64,000 nucleotides of DNA from Desulfobacula sp. (GTDB lineage Bacteria; Desulfobacterota; Desulfobacteria; Desulfobacterales; Desulfobacteraceae): the NCBI GenBank assembly GCA_023701135.1, contig JAMPXP010000009.1, forward strand, positions 124,001-188,000, written 5' to 3'. Each line of letters starts with the position of its first letter. Within the stretch, counting starts at the first letter, position 1. A program made the translations under genes and the position numbers. The notes under the pieces are model-generated. The model searched no databases. It saw only the letters and a program-made list of their open reading frames with translations, and was not told the origin of the DNA. Shown here one piece after another: positions 44,449 to 52,098 of the stretch.

Positions 44449-45612
44449 TTATCTGTTGGCTTTTCTGAATCCGAGCTGATCCAGGGCAATGATCCATTTG
44501 CAGATATTGGCGGAACCTTCCACCATGGAATAGGTGGGGGCGTCCCTGTAATACCGGGCCACCGGGTATTCGGTGGAGTATCCGTAGGCGCCCAGAATTC
44601 TCATGGCATAGTTGGAGGCTTTGGTGGCGATTTCACCGGCCAGGTATTTGGCCATGGCCACGGAAAGGCCGTTGTTCAACTCGCCCATATCTTTTTCACA
44701 GGCCGCCTTGTAGGTGACGAGACGGGCAGCTTCGATTTCCGCCGTCATCTGGGCGATCATGTCCTGGTTCATCTGGAATTCACCGATCTTTTTGCCGAAT
44801 TGTTTTCTTTCATTGCAGTATTTGGTGGCCGCATCCAGGCAGGCCTGGGCCAGGCCCACACCGCCGGCGGCGGCGGACAGTCTTGTCTGGTTCAGGGAGG
44901 AGAAAACGATTTTGGCGCCGTCTCCGGGTTTGCCTAGGATATTTTCCTTGGGCACCTTGACGTTGTCCATGAACACCTCTCCCGTGGGAGAAGAATGGGA
45001 CCCCAGCTTGTCCAGGCCGGAAGTCTTGATGCCAGCAAAATTCTTGGGTTCGATGACAAAGGCGGAAAGGCCTTTTGATCCGGCGGCCTTGTCCGTGTAA
45101 GCATAATAGATCAGGACATCGGCCACGTTGGCATTGGAGATCCAGGTCTTGGACCCGTTGATCAGCCAGTGGTCGCCCTTGTCCTCAGCCGTTGAGGCCA
45201 TGGCCATGACATCGGAGCCGGCATCGGATTCCGTGATGCCGAATCCGCCGATATATTCTGCTGTGCAGAGCTTCTGGACATATTTTTTCTTGGTTTCTTC
45301 ATTGCCGTATCTGAAAATGGTATAGGCGCAGCCCAGGACCTGCATATTGACCTGGACCCGCAGAGAGGATGAAACCTTTGCCAGCTCTTCGGTGACGATC
45401 ATGGCCGCCAGGAATCCCATATTTTCTCCGCCGTATTCCTCGGGGATGACGGTGCCGAAAAATCCCAGTTCCCCCAGGGGCTTCATGACCTCTTTGATGG
45501 GCAGGTAGTGCTTTTGATCCCATTCATCGGCAAAGGGTTCGATCTGTTTTTTTGCAAAATTTCTGATTTCTTTCTGGAGCATCTGAAGCTCTTTTGATAA
45601 TTGAAAATCCAT
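44449..45612 (-). CDS. Glutaryl-CoA dehydrogenase, probably non-decarboxylating type
   Basis: 387-residue acyl-CoA dehydrogenase flavoprotein, with 'FGITESDAGSDVMAMAST' and 'CNERKQFGKKIGEFQMNQ' FAD/substrate regions. The catalytic base is Glu365 in 'TYSMVEGSANICKWI'. Arg85 in 'KVSSSLRVQVNMQV' matches the Arg that binds the distal carboxylate of glutaryl-CoA. The residue before the base is Val364, where decarboxylating enzymes have Tyr. The Tyr-to-Val exchange is the known hallmark of the Desulfococcus-type enzyme, which releases glutaconyl-CoA rather than crotonyl-CoA. The nearby gcdA gene fits this. AGGAGG precedes the start; iclR is 16 bases upstream. Annotation as a generic acyl-CoA dehydrogenase would be the fallback. 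Confidence 0.82.
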   Translation of the reverse strand: MDFQLSKELQMLQKEIRNFAKKQIEPFADEWDQKHYLPIKEVMKPLGELGFFGTVIPEEYGGENMGFLAAMIVTEELAKVSSSLRVQVNMQVLGCAYTIFRYGNEETKKKYVQKLCTAEYIGGFGITESDAGSDVMAMASTAEDKGDHWLINGSKTWISNANVADVLIYYAYTDKAAGSKGLSAFVIEPKNFAGIKTSGLDKLGSHSSPTGEVFMDNVKVPKENILGKPGDGAKIVFSSLNQTRLSAAAGGVGLAQACLDAATKYCNERKQFGKKIGEFQMNQDMIAQMTAEIEAARLVTYKAACEKDMGELNNGLSVAMAKYLAGEIATKASNYAMRILGAYGYSTEYPVARYYRDAPTYSMVEGSANICKWIIALDQLGFRKANR

Positions 45613-45628
45613 TGTTCCTCCTAAACGG

Positions 45629-46411
45629 TTAAAATTTGTCGGCCTTTAATCCCATGGCTTTTGAAAAGGATTTTGCAGCCTCGGTCAGTGTATGAATACA
45701 ATTGGAAAGATGATCCTCCTGTTTGAACCTGATTTCAGGAATGGCAAGGCTCAAACTTGCCAGGATCAGTCCTTTATAGTTAAAAACAGGGGCGCTGAGT
45801 GAACCGAGCCCCGGGGTTCTTTCTCCAAGGCTCAGGGCATAGCCCTGCTTTTTAATTTTTTTAAGCTCCTTGACCAGCTTATCCTGCCGGACAATGGTGT
45901 GTTTGGTCATGGGTTCGAATTCCGTGGTCTTGAGATAAACGGTTTTATACTCTTCTTCGGAAAAGGCCAGAAGGCATTTGGCCGAAGCCCCGGCATAGAG
46001 GGGGGACTGGTTGCCGATGGGCATGCCGGCCTTGAGAACCTTGGGGGATTCAATGGTATCGATACAGATTCTCATATTTCCTTCGATGATATTCAGATGA
46101 ACGGTTTCAAGGGTTGCGCTTGCCACTTCCTCCATGAATCTGCGCCCCATGCGGGAAAGGTTGTTGGAGCTGTTCAGGTTTTCCAGGAACCGGTAAAAAA
46201 CCGTGCCCACAAAATACTGGCGAGTCAGGGGGTCCTGCCGGACAAATTCATAGGATTTGAGCACCTGGAGGATTCTCTGGACCGTGGCCGGGCTGAACCC
46301 CAGGGAGGTACTCAGCTCCCGGATGCCCCAGGAAGGCTTGATGTCCTGAAATTTCAGCATAATTTCCAGGGCTTTTTCTATGGCATTGGGCCTTTTGATG
46401 TCTTTGGGCAT
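45629..46411 (-). CDS. IclR-family transcriptional regulator
   Basis: 260 residues. N-terminal winged helix ('SWGIRELSTSLGFSPATVQRILQVL', residues about 24-50) and C-terminal IclR effector domain ('PLYAGASAKCLLAFSEEEYK', 'LSLGERTPGLGSLSAPVFNY') with the conserved Cys region near the ligand pocket. It heads the iclR-gdh-cmd(-bioB) run and probably senses an aromatic or dicarboxylic CoA-pathway intermediate. Upstream is a sigma-70 promoter and a motif shared with the gcdA leader. Confidence 0.92.
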   Translation of the reverse strand: MPKDIKRPNAIEKALEIMLKFQDIKPSWGIRELSTSLGFSPATVQRILQVLKSYEFVRQDPLTRQYFVGTVFYRFLENLNSSNNLSRMGRRFMEEVASATLETVHLNIIEGNMRICIDTIESPKVLKAGMPIGNQSPLYAGASAKCLLAFSEEEYKTVYLKTTEFEPMTKHTIVRQDKLVKELKKIKKQGYALSLGERTPGLGSLSAPVFNYKGLILASLSLAIPEIRFKQEDHLSNCIHTLTEAAKSFSKAMGLKADKF

Positions 46412-46715
46412 GGTTTGTTTCCTCGGGCCGGGATCAATGGTTCAGGGTCGTTCCTTTTAAGGTCATGGCCGCAATTGTTCTATATTTCAAAACGTTGTTT
46501 CATAATATGATTGTCACATAAACAAAAATCTGATAGGCTTGTCAAGAAAAAAGTTAGATTATAGCTGAAAAATAGCTTGACAAAGGGGGGGATTTATTTC
46601 AAGTTTAGATGCTTAAAAAGGATCAGATAAATATGAATCATTTTAGATCCTGCAGAGAGTCTTTCGGTACCCTGCTCTCTGCAGGCGGGACCATTGGCGT
46701 GACAGGGAAGATATG
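46412..46715. other. Gene-free regulatory interval between iclR and the biotin carrier gene
   Basis: About 300 bases without a gene. It holds the iclR promoter (see 46517), a TTCCTTTTAAGG motif (46451-46462), an 8-base inverted repeat TTGTCAAG (46539-46546) / CTTGACAA (46576-46583) built from two opposite TTGACA elements, and a perfect 11-base stem CCTGCAGAGAG (46649-46659) / CTCTCTGCAGG (46675-46685). The stem has no T-run on either side and may end the biotin carrier transcript or be an attenuator-like structure. Confidence 0.45.
46517..46545 (-). promoter_or_regulatory. Sigma-70 promoter for iclR-gdh-cmd
   Basis: On the minus strand TTGACA (46545-46540), 17-base spacer, TTTATG (46522-46517). 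The -35 is one arm of an inverted repeat whose other arm is a TTGACA facing the plus strand (46577-46582). Confidence 0.5.
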
Positions 46716-46931
46716 CTAATCAATGACGGCAAGGACCTGTTTGGTGGCAACCTTGTCCCCCACAGCGACCCGGATTTCCGTTATCTTGCCGGAATTGGTG
46801 GCCATAATGGGGTTTTCCATTTTCATGGCCTCAAGAACCAGGATCTCCTGGCCTTCGGCAACGGTGTCGCCCGGTTTCATATGGATCTGGAAAATGGTTC
46901 CGGGCATGGGGGCTAAGATCTCAGTGCTCAT
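46716..46931 (-). CDS. Stand-alone biotin carrier (biotinyl-domain) protein
   Basis: 71 residues from the ATG at 46931, six bases after AAGGAG (an ATG at 46935-46937 overlaps that site). It is a bare biotinyl domain: 'ILAPMPGTIFQIHMKPGD', the biotinylation motif EAMKM with target Lys37, and a closing 'ITEIRVAVGDKVATKQVLAV'. There is no Ala/Pro linker of the kind seen in GcdC or oxaloacetate decarboxylase. It should carry CO2 from the GcdA-type carboxyltransferase encoded divergently. It has its own promoter. Confidence 0.88.
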   Translation of the reverse strand: MSTEILAPMPGTIFQIHMKPGDTVAEGQEILVLEAMKMENPIMATNSGKITEIRVAVGDKVATKQVLAVID

Positions 46932-46974
46932 GTTCATCTCCTTTGTTCAGTATGGATGGGGTTCTTTCCTCCGG

Positions 46975-47003
46975 TCTATACTTAAAGAACAGGCTAAAGT
47001 CAA
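46975..47003 (-). promoter_or_regulatory. Sigma-70 promoter for the biotin carrier gene
   Basis: On the minus strand TTGACT (47003-46998), 17-base spacer, TATAGA (46980-46975), 43 bases before the start codon at 46931. Confidence 0.55.
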
Positions 47004-47036
47004 GTGCCGGGCAAAAGGGGCGGGAATGGTGGATGC

Positions 47037-47091
47037 TATAATGCTGGTAACTCGAGGATAACACATGATCGGATTTTCCTTTTAAAGGGAA
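47037..47091 (+). promoter_or_regulatory. -10 element and palindrome upstream of gcdA
   Basis: A perfect TATAAT (47037-47042) without a clear -35, consistent with an activator-dependent promoter, followed by a 16-base imperfect palindrome TTCCTTTTAAAGGGAA (47076-47091, 14 of 16 positions symmetric). The first ten bases recur upstream of iclR at 46451-46460. IclR-type proteins often bind TTTCC/GGAAA dyads, so an IclR operator is inferred. Confidence 0.45.
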
Positions 47092-47131
47092 CGGATCGAC
47101 AATGATAATTAATTATGACCGGGAGTAAAGA

Positions 47132-48865
47132 ATGAGACAATATTTTGAACACATGGCGGAATTTGGAACGGAACTCAATAAAGGGCAACTGCTCAGCTCG
47201 GAAGCAAATGTGAAAAGTATCCTGGAAGTTGAGGCCGGGATAGATGCCGAAGTGGAGAAGGTAAAAAATGCAGGTCTTCCCACGGAAAAAATCAATCAAA
47301 GGGGAGAAATGACGGTCTGGCAGCGGCTGGATTACCTGGTTGATCCGGGCACCTGGATTCCCTTGCACACCATTTTCAACCCCGAAGACAATGAAGAAGG
47401 CACCACCAACGTCATTGACGGACTGGCTCAGATTTCCGGCAAATGGTGCGTGGTGGCCGGGTTTGACAACAAGGTCATGGCCGGGGCCTGGATTCCGGGA
47501 CAGCCGGAAAATATTTTCAGGGCCACCAACCTGTCCAAACGCCTGAACATTCCCCTAGTCTGGCTGGTCAACTGCAGCGGGGTCAAGCTGACCCAGCAGG
47601 AAAAATTCTATGCCAACAGGCGAGGTTCCGGCACCACCTTCTACCGCCATGCCGAACTGGAGCAGATGGGCATCCCGGTACTGGCCGGCATCTACGGCAC
47701 CAACCCGGCCGGCGGCGGATACCAGGGCATCAGCCCCACCATCCTCTTTGCCCACAAGAACTGCAATATTGCCGTGGGCGGCGGCGGCATCCTGAGCGGT
47801 ATGTCCCCCAAGGGCTATTTTGACCTGGAAGGGGCGGAACAGCTCATTGCCAACGCCAAACAGTACAAGGAAAAACCCCCCGGATCAGTGGACATCCATT
47901 ACAATGAAACCGGGTTTTTCAGATATGTCTATGAAGAAGAAACCGGGGTCCTGGACGGGCTCAAGGATTATATGAAGGACATGCCGGCCTATAACCCCAA
48001 ATTTTTCCGGGTGGCCCAGCCGGCCGAACCCAGATTTTCATCGGAAGACCTTTACCGCCTCATCCCCTTTAACCAGAAGCAGATCTATAATTTCAGGGAA
48101 ATCATTGCCCGCCTGGTGGATGGAAGCGAACACATGGAATTCCGGCCCGAGTACGGCCCTGAAATCTATACCGGCCTTGTCAAGATCGATGGATTCCTCG
48201 TCGGCATGATCGGCAACAACCAGGGCTGGCTGGGTGAAAACTATCCTGAATACGCCGACTACGGCGGCATCGGCGGAAAACTCTACCGCCAGGGTCTCAT
48301 CAAAATGAATGAATTCGTCACCCTCTGCGGTCGGGACCGGATTCCTTTGATCTGGTTCCAGGACACCTCGGGCATCGACGTGGGGGATATTGCGGAAAAA
48401 GCGGAACTCCTGGGTCTGGGACAGTCCCTCATCTATTCCATCCAGCAGACCGACGTGCCCATGATCCTGATCACCTTGAGAAAAGGAACCGCCGCAGCCC
48501 ACTATGTCATGGGCGGGCCCACGGCCAACCGCCACAATGCCTTTACCTTGGGCCTCGCCACCACGGAAATCTACGTGATGCACGGGGAAACCGCAGCAGC
48601 CGCAAGCTTCTCCAGGCGGCTGGTCAAGGAAAAGGATGCCGGACGTCCCCTGGAACCCATTATCGAGAAAATGAACGAACAGGCCAAGCAATACTATGAC
48701 AATTCAAGACCGGCCTATTGTGCAAAATACGGCATGGTGGATGAAGTCGTAAAAATGAACAAATTGCGTGATTATCTGAAGGCTTTTGCAGGTGCCTGCT
48801 ACCAGAACCCGAAATCCATCTGCCCCCAGCATCATTTGATTACCCCGAGAGTGATCAGAGGTTAG
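47132..48865 (+). CDS. gcdA: Glutaconyl-CoA decarboxylase alpha subunit (carboxyltransferase)
   Basis: 577 residues, close to the 587 of Acidaminococcus GcdA. It is a double crotonase-fold carboxyltransferase of the acyl-CoA carboxylase beta type: N-terminal half 'TNVIDGLAQISGKWCVVAGF' and 'LVWLVNCSGVKLTQQEKFY', C-terminal half 'IPLIWFQDTSGIDVGDIAEK' and 'RKGTAAAHYVMGGPTANRHN'. It transfers CO2 from glutaconyl-CoA to biotin. The unusual N-terminal helical extension ('MRQYFEHMAEFGTELNKGQL') is shared with GcdA. GGGAG stands 6 bases before the ATG. Together with the upstream biotin carrier and the dehydrogenase it forms the glutaryl-CoA branch; the membrane beta subunit is not encoded here. A relative acting on another acyl-CoA remains possible. 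Confidence 0.88.
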   Translation: MRQYFEHMAEFGTELNKGQLLSSEANVKSILEVEAGIDAEVEKVKNAGLPTEKINQRGEMTVWQRLDYLVDPGTWIPLHTIFNPEDNEEGTTNVIDGLAQISGKWCVVAGFDNKVMAGAWIPGQPENIFRATNLSKRLNIPLVWLVNCSGVKLTQQEKFYANRRGSGTTFYRHAELEQMGIPVLAGIYGTNPAGGGYQGISPTILFAHKNCNIAVGGGGILSGMSPKGYFDLEGAEQLIANAKQYKEKPPGSVDIHYNETGFFRYVYEEETGVLDGLKDYMKDMPAYNPKFFRVAQPAEPRFSSEDLYRLIPFNQKQIYNFREIIARLVDGSEHMEFRPEYGPEIYTGLVKIDGFLVGMIGNNQGWLGENYPEYADYGGIGGKLYRQGLIKMNEFVTLCGRDRIPLIWFQDTSGIDVGDIAEKAELLGLGQSLIYSIQQTDVPMILITLRKGTAAAHYVMGGPTANRHNAFTLGLATTEIYVMHGETAAAASFSRRLVKEKDAGRPLEPIIEKMNEQAKQYYDNSRPAYCAKYGMVDEVVKMNKLRDYLKAFAGACYQNPKSICPQHHLITPRVIRG

Positions 48866-48900
48866 GTGAATATTACAAACTTTATATGTCAGGAGGCCCT

Positions 48901-49671
48901 ATGGCAGACCCTAAATTTTTAAAAATTTCAAAAGATGACCAGGTGGCCAGGATCACCCTGGACCGGCCCAAGCACAATGTCCTGGACATCCCCATGATGA
49001 TGGAACTCAATTCAGAGCTTGAAAAGATTGCCGCAGACAAGGAACTGAAATGCGTGTTGATCACGGGCGAAGGCAGAAGTTTCTGCGCCGGCGTGGAAGT
49101 GGGGGACCACAAACCCGACAACGTGGACATGATGGTGGCCACCTTTAACCGGATCTTTGAACTCATCAACATGATCGATATCCCGGTCATTGCAGCGGTC
49201 AACGGGGCCTGTCTCGGCGGCGGCATGGAACTGGCCATTGCCTGTGATATTGTCATGGCTTCGGAAAAAGCCATTTTCGGCCAGCCTGAAATCAAACTGG
49301 GATTTTTCCCGCCCTATGCGGCCCTGCGCCTGCCGGAACTGGTGGGCGTGGCCAAGGCCATTGAAATCGTGACCACGGGCCGGAATTATTCGGCCCAACA
49401 GTCCAAGGACCTTGGTTTTGTGACCCAGGTGAACTCGGAAGAAGAGTTTGCAGGAGCCGTGGAAAATACCATTCAACAGATCACCATGGCCAGTCCCTTG
49501 ATCATCCGGCTCAATAAACGGGCCGTGAAACGCCATATCGGAACCAGCTTTTTCCAGGGCGTGGACCTGGTCAGCAACTATTTTCTGAAAACCTTGATGA
49601 AAACCGAAGATACCCTTGAAGGGATCGCCAGTTTCGAGGAAAAAAGAAAACCTGCCTGGAAAAACAGGTAG
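48901..49671 (+). CDS. Crotonase-family hydratase, possibly cyclohexa-1,5-dienecarbonyl-CoA hydratase-like
   Basis: About 256 residues from the ATG at 48901, just after AGGAGG (an in-frame ATG at 48886 precedes that site). Crotonase fold: oxyanion-hole residues in 'FCAGVEVGDH' and 'NGACLGGGMELAIACDIVM', and both general acid/base Glu positions are present (GGGMELA and FGQPEIKLG). The loop after the second Glu is 'GFFPPYAALRLPELVG' instead of the G(I/L)PGAGGT of common enoyl-CoA hydratases; FPP forms occur in dienoyl-CoA hydratases of anaerobic benzoate degradation. It is 35 bases after gcdA and would act on crotonyl-CoA or an aromatic ring intermediate. Confidence 0.8.
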   Translation: MADPKFLKISKDDQVARITLDRPKHNVLDIPMMMELNSELEKIAADKELKCVLITGEGRSFCAGVEVGDHKPDNVDMMVATFNRIFELINMIDIPVIAAVNGACLGGGMELAIACDIVMASEKAIFGQPEIKLGFFPPYAALRLPELVGVAKAIEIVTTGRNYSAQQSKDLGFVTQVNSEEEFAGAVENTIQQITMASPLIIRLNKRAVKRHIGTSFFQGVDLVSNYFLKTLMKTEDTLEGIASFEEKRKPAWKNR

Positions 49672-49691
49672 GCAAAGAATCACTCCGATTC

Positions 49692-49732
49692 CCCGGGCCA
49701 GGGGTTTATCAGCTCCCCCGGCCCGGGTTTTT
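49692..49732 (+). terminator. Strong rho-independent terminator after the gcdA transcript
   Basis: A 13-base GC-rich stem, left arm 49692-49704 (CCCGGGCCAGGGG) and right arm 49715-49727, one mismatch, 10-base loop, followed by TTTTT (49728-49732). Confidence 0.85.
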
Positions 49733-49761
49733 CCCGGTCATTCAATATAAAGGAGACGGTC

Positions 49762-50325
49762 ATGGCGGAAAAACCGGCACTGCTCATCATTGATATGGTC
49801 AAAGATTATTTCAGGGAAGACCAGCCCTATCCCATCACCCCCTTGGCTCGAAAGCTCATCCCCCCCATTAACACCCTTATCGCGGAATTCCGCAAAAAAA
49901 ACCTTCCCGTGATTTTTTCCACAGACTCCTTTAAGGCAGATGATTTTATTTTTAAAGGCCGCATGCACCCCCATGCCATCCAGGGCACGGAAGGGGCAAA
50001 AGTCGTGGAAGACCTGGACATGGCTCCCCAGGACCTCTGGCTGCCCAAGCCCCGGTTTTCAGCCTTTTTCAATACCGGCCTTGAAACCATTCTCAAGGAC
50101 CAAAAGGTCACCCTCTGCGCCGTGGCCGGCATCGCCACCAGCTTCTGCGTCCTTGCCACGGCCATGGACAGCCTCTGCCATGATTTCAAAACCGTGATCC
50201 TGGAAGACTGCGCCACCGCATTTTCTGAACAGGCCCACACCCAGTGCCTGGACCTTTACCGGAAAAATCCCCTTTACCCCCTGTTCCGGATCATGACCTC
50301 CCGGGAATTGATCACGGAATTGTAG
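49762..50325 (+). CDS. Isochorismatase-family cysteine hydrolase
   Basis: 187 residues. The catalytic triad of the family is visible: Asp in 'ALLIIDMVKDYF', Lys in 'DLWLPKPRFSAFFNT', and Cys in 'AVAGIATSFCVLATAMDS' with the preceding cis-peptide region. Members hydrolyse nicotinamide, isochorismate, N-carbamoyl compounds or similar. AAAGGAG precedes the ATG. It lies behind the terminator of the gcdA transcript, so it is probably separately expressed. Substrate unknown. Confidence 0.88.
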   Translation: MAEKPALLIIDMVKDYFREDQPYPITPLARKLIPPINTLIAEFRKKNLPVIFSTDSFKADDFIFKGRMHPHAIQGTEGAKVVEDLDMAPQDLWLPKPRFSAFFNTGLETILKDQKVTLCAVAGIATSFCVLATAMDSLCHDFKTVILEDCATAFSEQAHTQCLDLYRKNPLYPLFRIMTSRELITEL

Positions 50326-50499
50326 CCCGGCCGGGACCGATTTTCAGCCGGTCTGAGGGTTTCAGCGTCCGGGTCAATTTGTTTTGACAGCCTCTAATGG
50401 AATTGATACAGGGAGGGATGCGTGGTTGATAGCTGATTGCGCTATTCCGGATAATAATCTTTTTCAGGGTTCATCAGGGGAAATTGATTTGATAATAAT

Positions 50500-51525
50500 A
50501 TGGCTGTGCTTAAAAGGTTTTCATATGCCGAATGGATCAACTATATTATGATTGAACAAATTAAAACAGAAGACGGTTGGTATGTAATTTTCAATAATGA
50601 GCTTTTAAAAAATCTCAGCAAATCTATTGAAAGTGCTTTACTTAACGCAGAGGATATCTTATTTGAGGCGAATCTTCTATATGAACATTCAAAATTCGCA
50701 AGAGCAGCTGCGTTAGCCATTCTTGCTGAAGAAGAGTTTGCAAAAGCGATCTTGTTAAAAGAGTGCACCCAGATAAAGATATGGAACTCATTTTACTTCA
50801 AAATTATTAAACAGCACCCAGAAAAACAAGCAACATCTGAATACATTTCATATTTGCTTTCAAAGATCAAAAGAATTGATGAAGACAATAAATTCCGATT
50901 TATACCTATGACTGTTGAGAATTATATATTTCCAGGGTCCAGTGAGATCCAGGACTTCAAATCTAAACTCCAAGAGCATACCATTAAAAAGAAGAAAAGG
51001 GACATATATAAACAAAGCATGTTTTACACAAATATTAGCAAAAAAGGGATTGTGACAAGCTCCCCACATAATATCAGTCAAAAAGAAGCTGCAATTTGTT
51101 TAGATTCTGCAGATCGGGTAAAAGAATTTGCAAAATTTATTCATGAAAATTTACCCATACATCAACTTGACAAACGGTTTCGTCAATTAACCACATGGCA
51201 GACGAACTATTCAACTTACTGGACAATTCGCTATAAAGAAGGATTTGATCTATCGCTTGATCTCTTCAATTTTAATTTTTCATCCAGAGATAATGCAAAA
51301 GAAAAAATTCAAAACTTCCTTGATGATATTAGAATAATTGAAAATCACCTAAAAGAAAATTCCTCCACTTTGCCAAGAGACGTTCTGGTTAGATGCCAGA
51401 AATTTGTCTCAGATCATAAAATTTTAAAACAAATTCAGGAACAAAAAAAGAAGCTTGGTATAAGATATAGCCTGTTAGAAGAGGCTGTTGAACTCTCGTT
51501 AAATTTTAAAATTTCTTCTCAATAG
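50500..51525 (+). CDS. AbiV-family abortive infection protein
   Basis: 341 residues; ATG at 50548 is an alternative start, and neither has a clear ribosome site. The N-terminal half carries the AbiV/HEPN-like motif 'LYEHSKFARAAALAILAEEE' then 'FAKAILLKECTQIK', where the EE..KA pattern is diagnostic. AbiV blocks phage development in Lactococcus through a phage protein (SaV); how the wider family acts is poorly known. The C-terminal half ('TWQTNYSTYWTIRYKEGFDL' onward) matches nothing I recognise. The gene is AT-rich relative to its surroundings, consistent with recent transfer. A TTGACA at 50384-50389 lies upstream but lacks a good -10. Confidence 0.72.
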   Translation: MAVLKRFSYAEWINYIMIEQIKTEDGWYVIFNNELLKNLSKSIESALLNAEDILFEANLLYEHSKFARAAALAILAEEEFAKAILLKECTQIKIWNSFYFKIIKQHPEKQATSEYISYLLSKIKRIDEDNKFRFIPMTVENYIFPGSSEIQDFKSKLQEHTIKKKKRDIYKQSMFYTNISKKGIVTSSPHNISQKEAAICLDSADRVKEFAKFIHENLPIHQLDKRFRQLTTWQTNYSTYWTIRYKEGFDLSLDLFNFNFSSRDNAKEKIQNFLDDIRIIENHLKENSSTLPRDVLVRCQKFVSDHKILKQIQEQKKKLGIRYSLLEEAVELSLNFKISSQ

Positions 51526-51693
51526 TAAAAGCACAATGTCATTGCAACGGATCTCTGGGGATAAGTGCCAGTTTCCTCTTTTGCTTTCAGGCAGCCTTTG
51601 TTCAGTAAACCAATAAATTTTGAATACATAAAAATATAAATATGGGTTAATGATCAATTCAATAGAAATCAAAATTCACGGTAGGAATTCATC

Positions 51694-51987
51694 ATGATCG
51701 AAGGCTGTATAAATTTCATAACGTGGGCATCTATTTTTTTGGGATTTTTATCCGCACTATGCTGGTTTCGTGCAAGCAAAATAAAAGTTACCAGAGAACA
51801 AGAGGTTGACTGGCGCATGAAGATAGCTGAGAAGCGTGCTGAAAAGCCAAATTTAGCGGGTATCACATTAGATGGGTGGGATATGTCCGGAACATTCAGA
51901 GTACAAACAAAATGGAATTCTTTTGGTGCATTTTCTGGTGCATTGGCGATTATGCTTCAAGCAATTGTCAGAATACTTGAAATGTAA
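51694..51987 (+). CDS. Small membrane protein, unknown
   Basis: 97 residues. An N-terminal transmembrane helix ('FITWASIFLGFLSALCWFRA') is followed by a basic loop ('REQEVDWRMKIAEKRAEKP') and a second hydrophobic stretch at the end ('FGAFSGALAIMLQAIVRILE'). 'LDGWDMSGTFRVQTKWNSFG' is a distinctive central motif that I associate with cargo genes of islands and cassettes, without a function. The ribosome site is weak (GGTAGGAA about 13 bases upstream). AT-rich like the AbiV gene before it. Confidence 0.6.
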   Translation: MIEGCINFITWASIFLGFLSALCWFRASKIKVTREQEVDWRMKIAEKRAEKPNLAGITLDGWDMSGTFRVQTKWNSFGAFSGALAIMLQAIVRILEM

Positions 51988-52098
51988 CCAATCACTGAAG
52001 TAACACGTTAGGTTTGGCCATCGGCCTTTCCCTTCAGTTTCATCTGGCTTCTTTTTAACAGCAACTGAACTCTAATGTTCGAGACAAGGAGGTAAGAA

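Larger units (their letters stand above)
50500..52010. other. AT-rich accessory insert
   Basis: From about 50500 to 52010 the sequence is clearly richer in A and T than both flanks, in the coding as well as in the intergenic parts, and codon choice shifts to A/T-ending codons. It contains an AbiV-family gene and a small membrane protein gene; the next gene (52099) is intermediate. No integrase, transposase or flanking direct repeat was found, so the ends are approximate. Confidence 0.6.

Noticed and set aside
43963-44937. 324-codon open frame on the plus strand opposite cmd and the glutaryl-CoA dehydrogenase gene
   Set aside because: Runs antisense to two well-supported genes; composition is that of a shadow frame.
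50330-50370. GACCG/CGGTC stem after the cysteine hydrolase gene as a terminator
   Set aside because: Five-base stem without a T-run; too weak to call.
51985-52070. Integron attC-like signals (GTTAGGT at about 52007 and an inverted TTCAGTT/AACTGAA at 52033-52069) between the two small membrane protein genes
   Set aside because: Core-site order and spacing do not form a folded attC on either strand, and there is no integrase or repeated cassette site.
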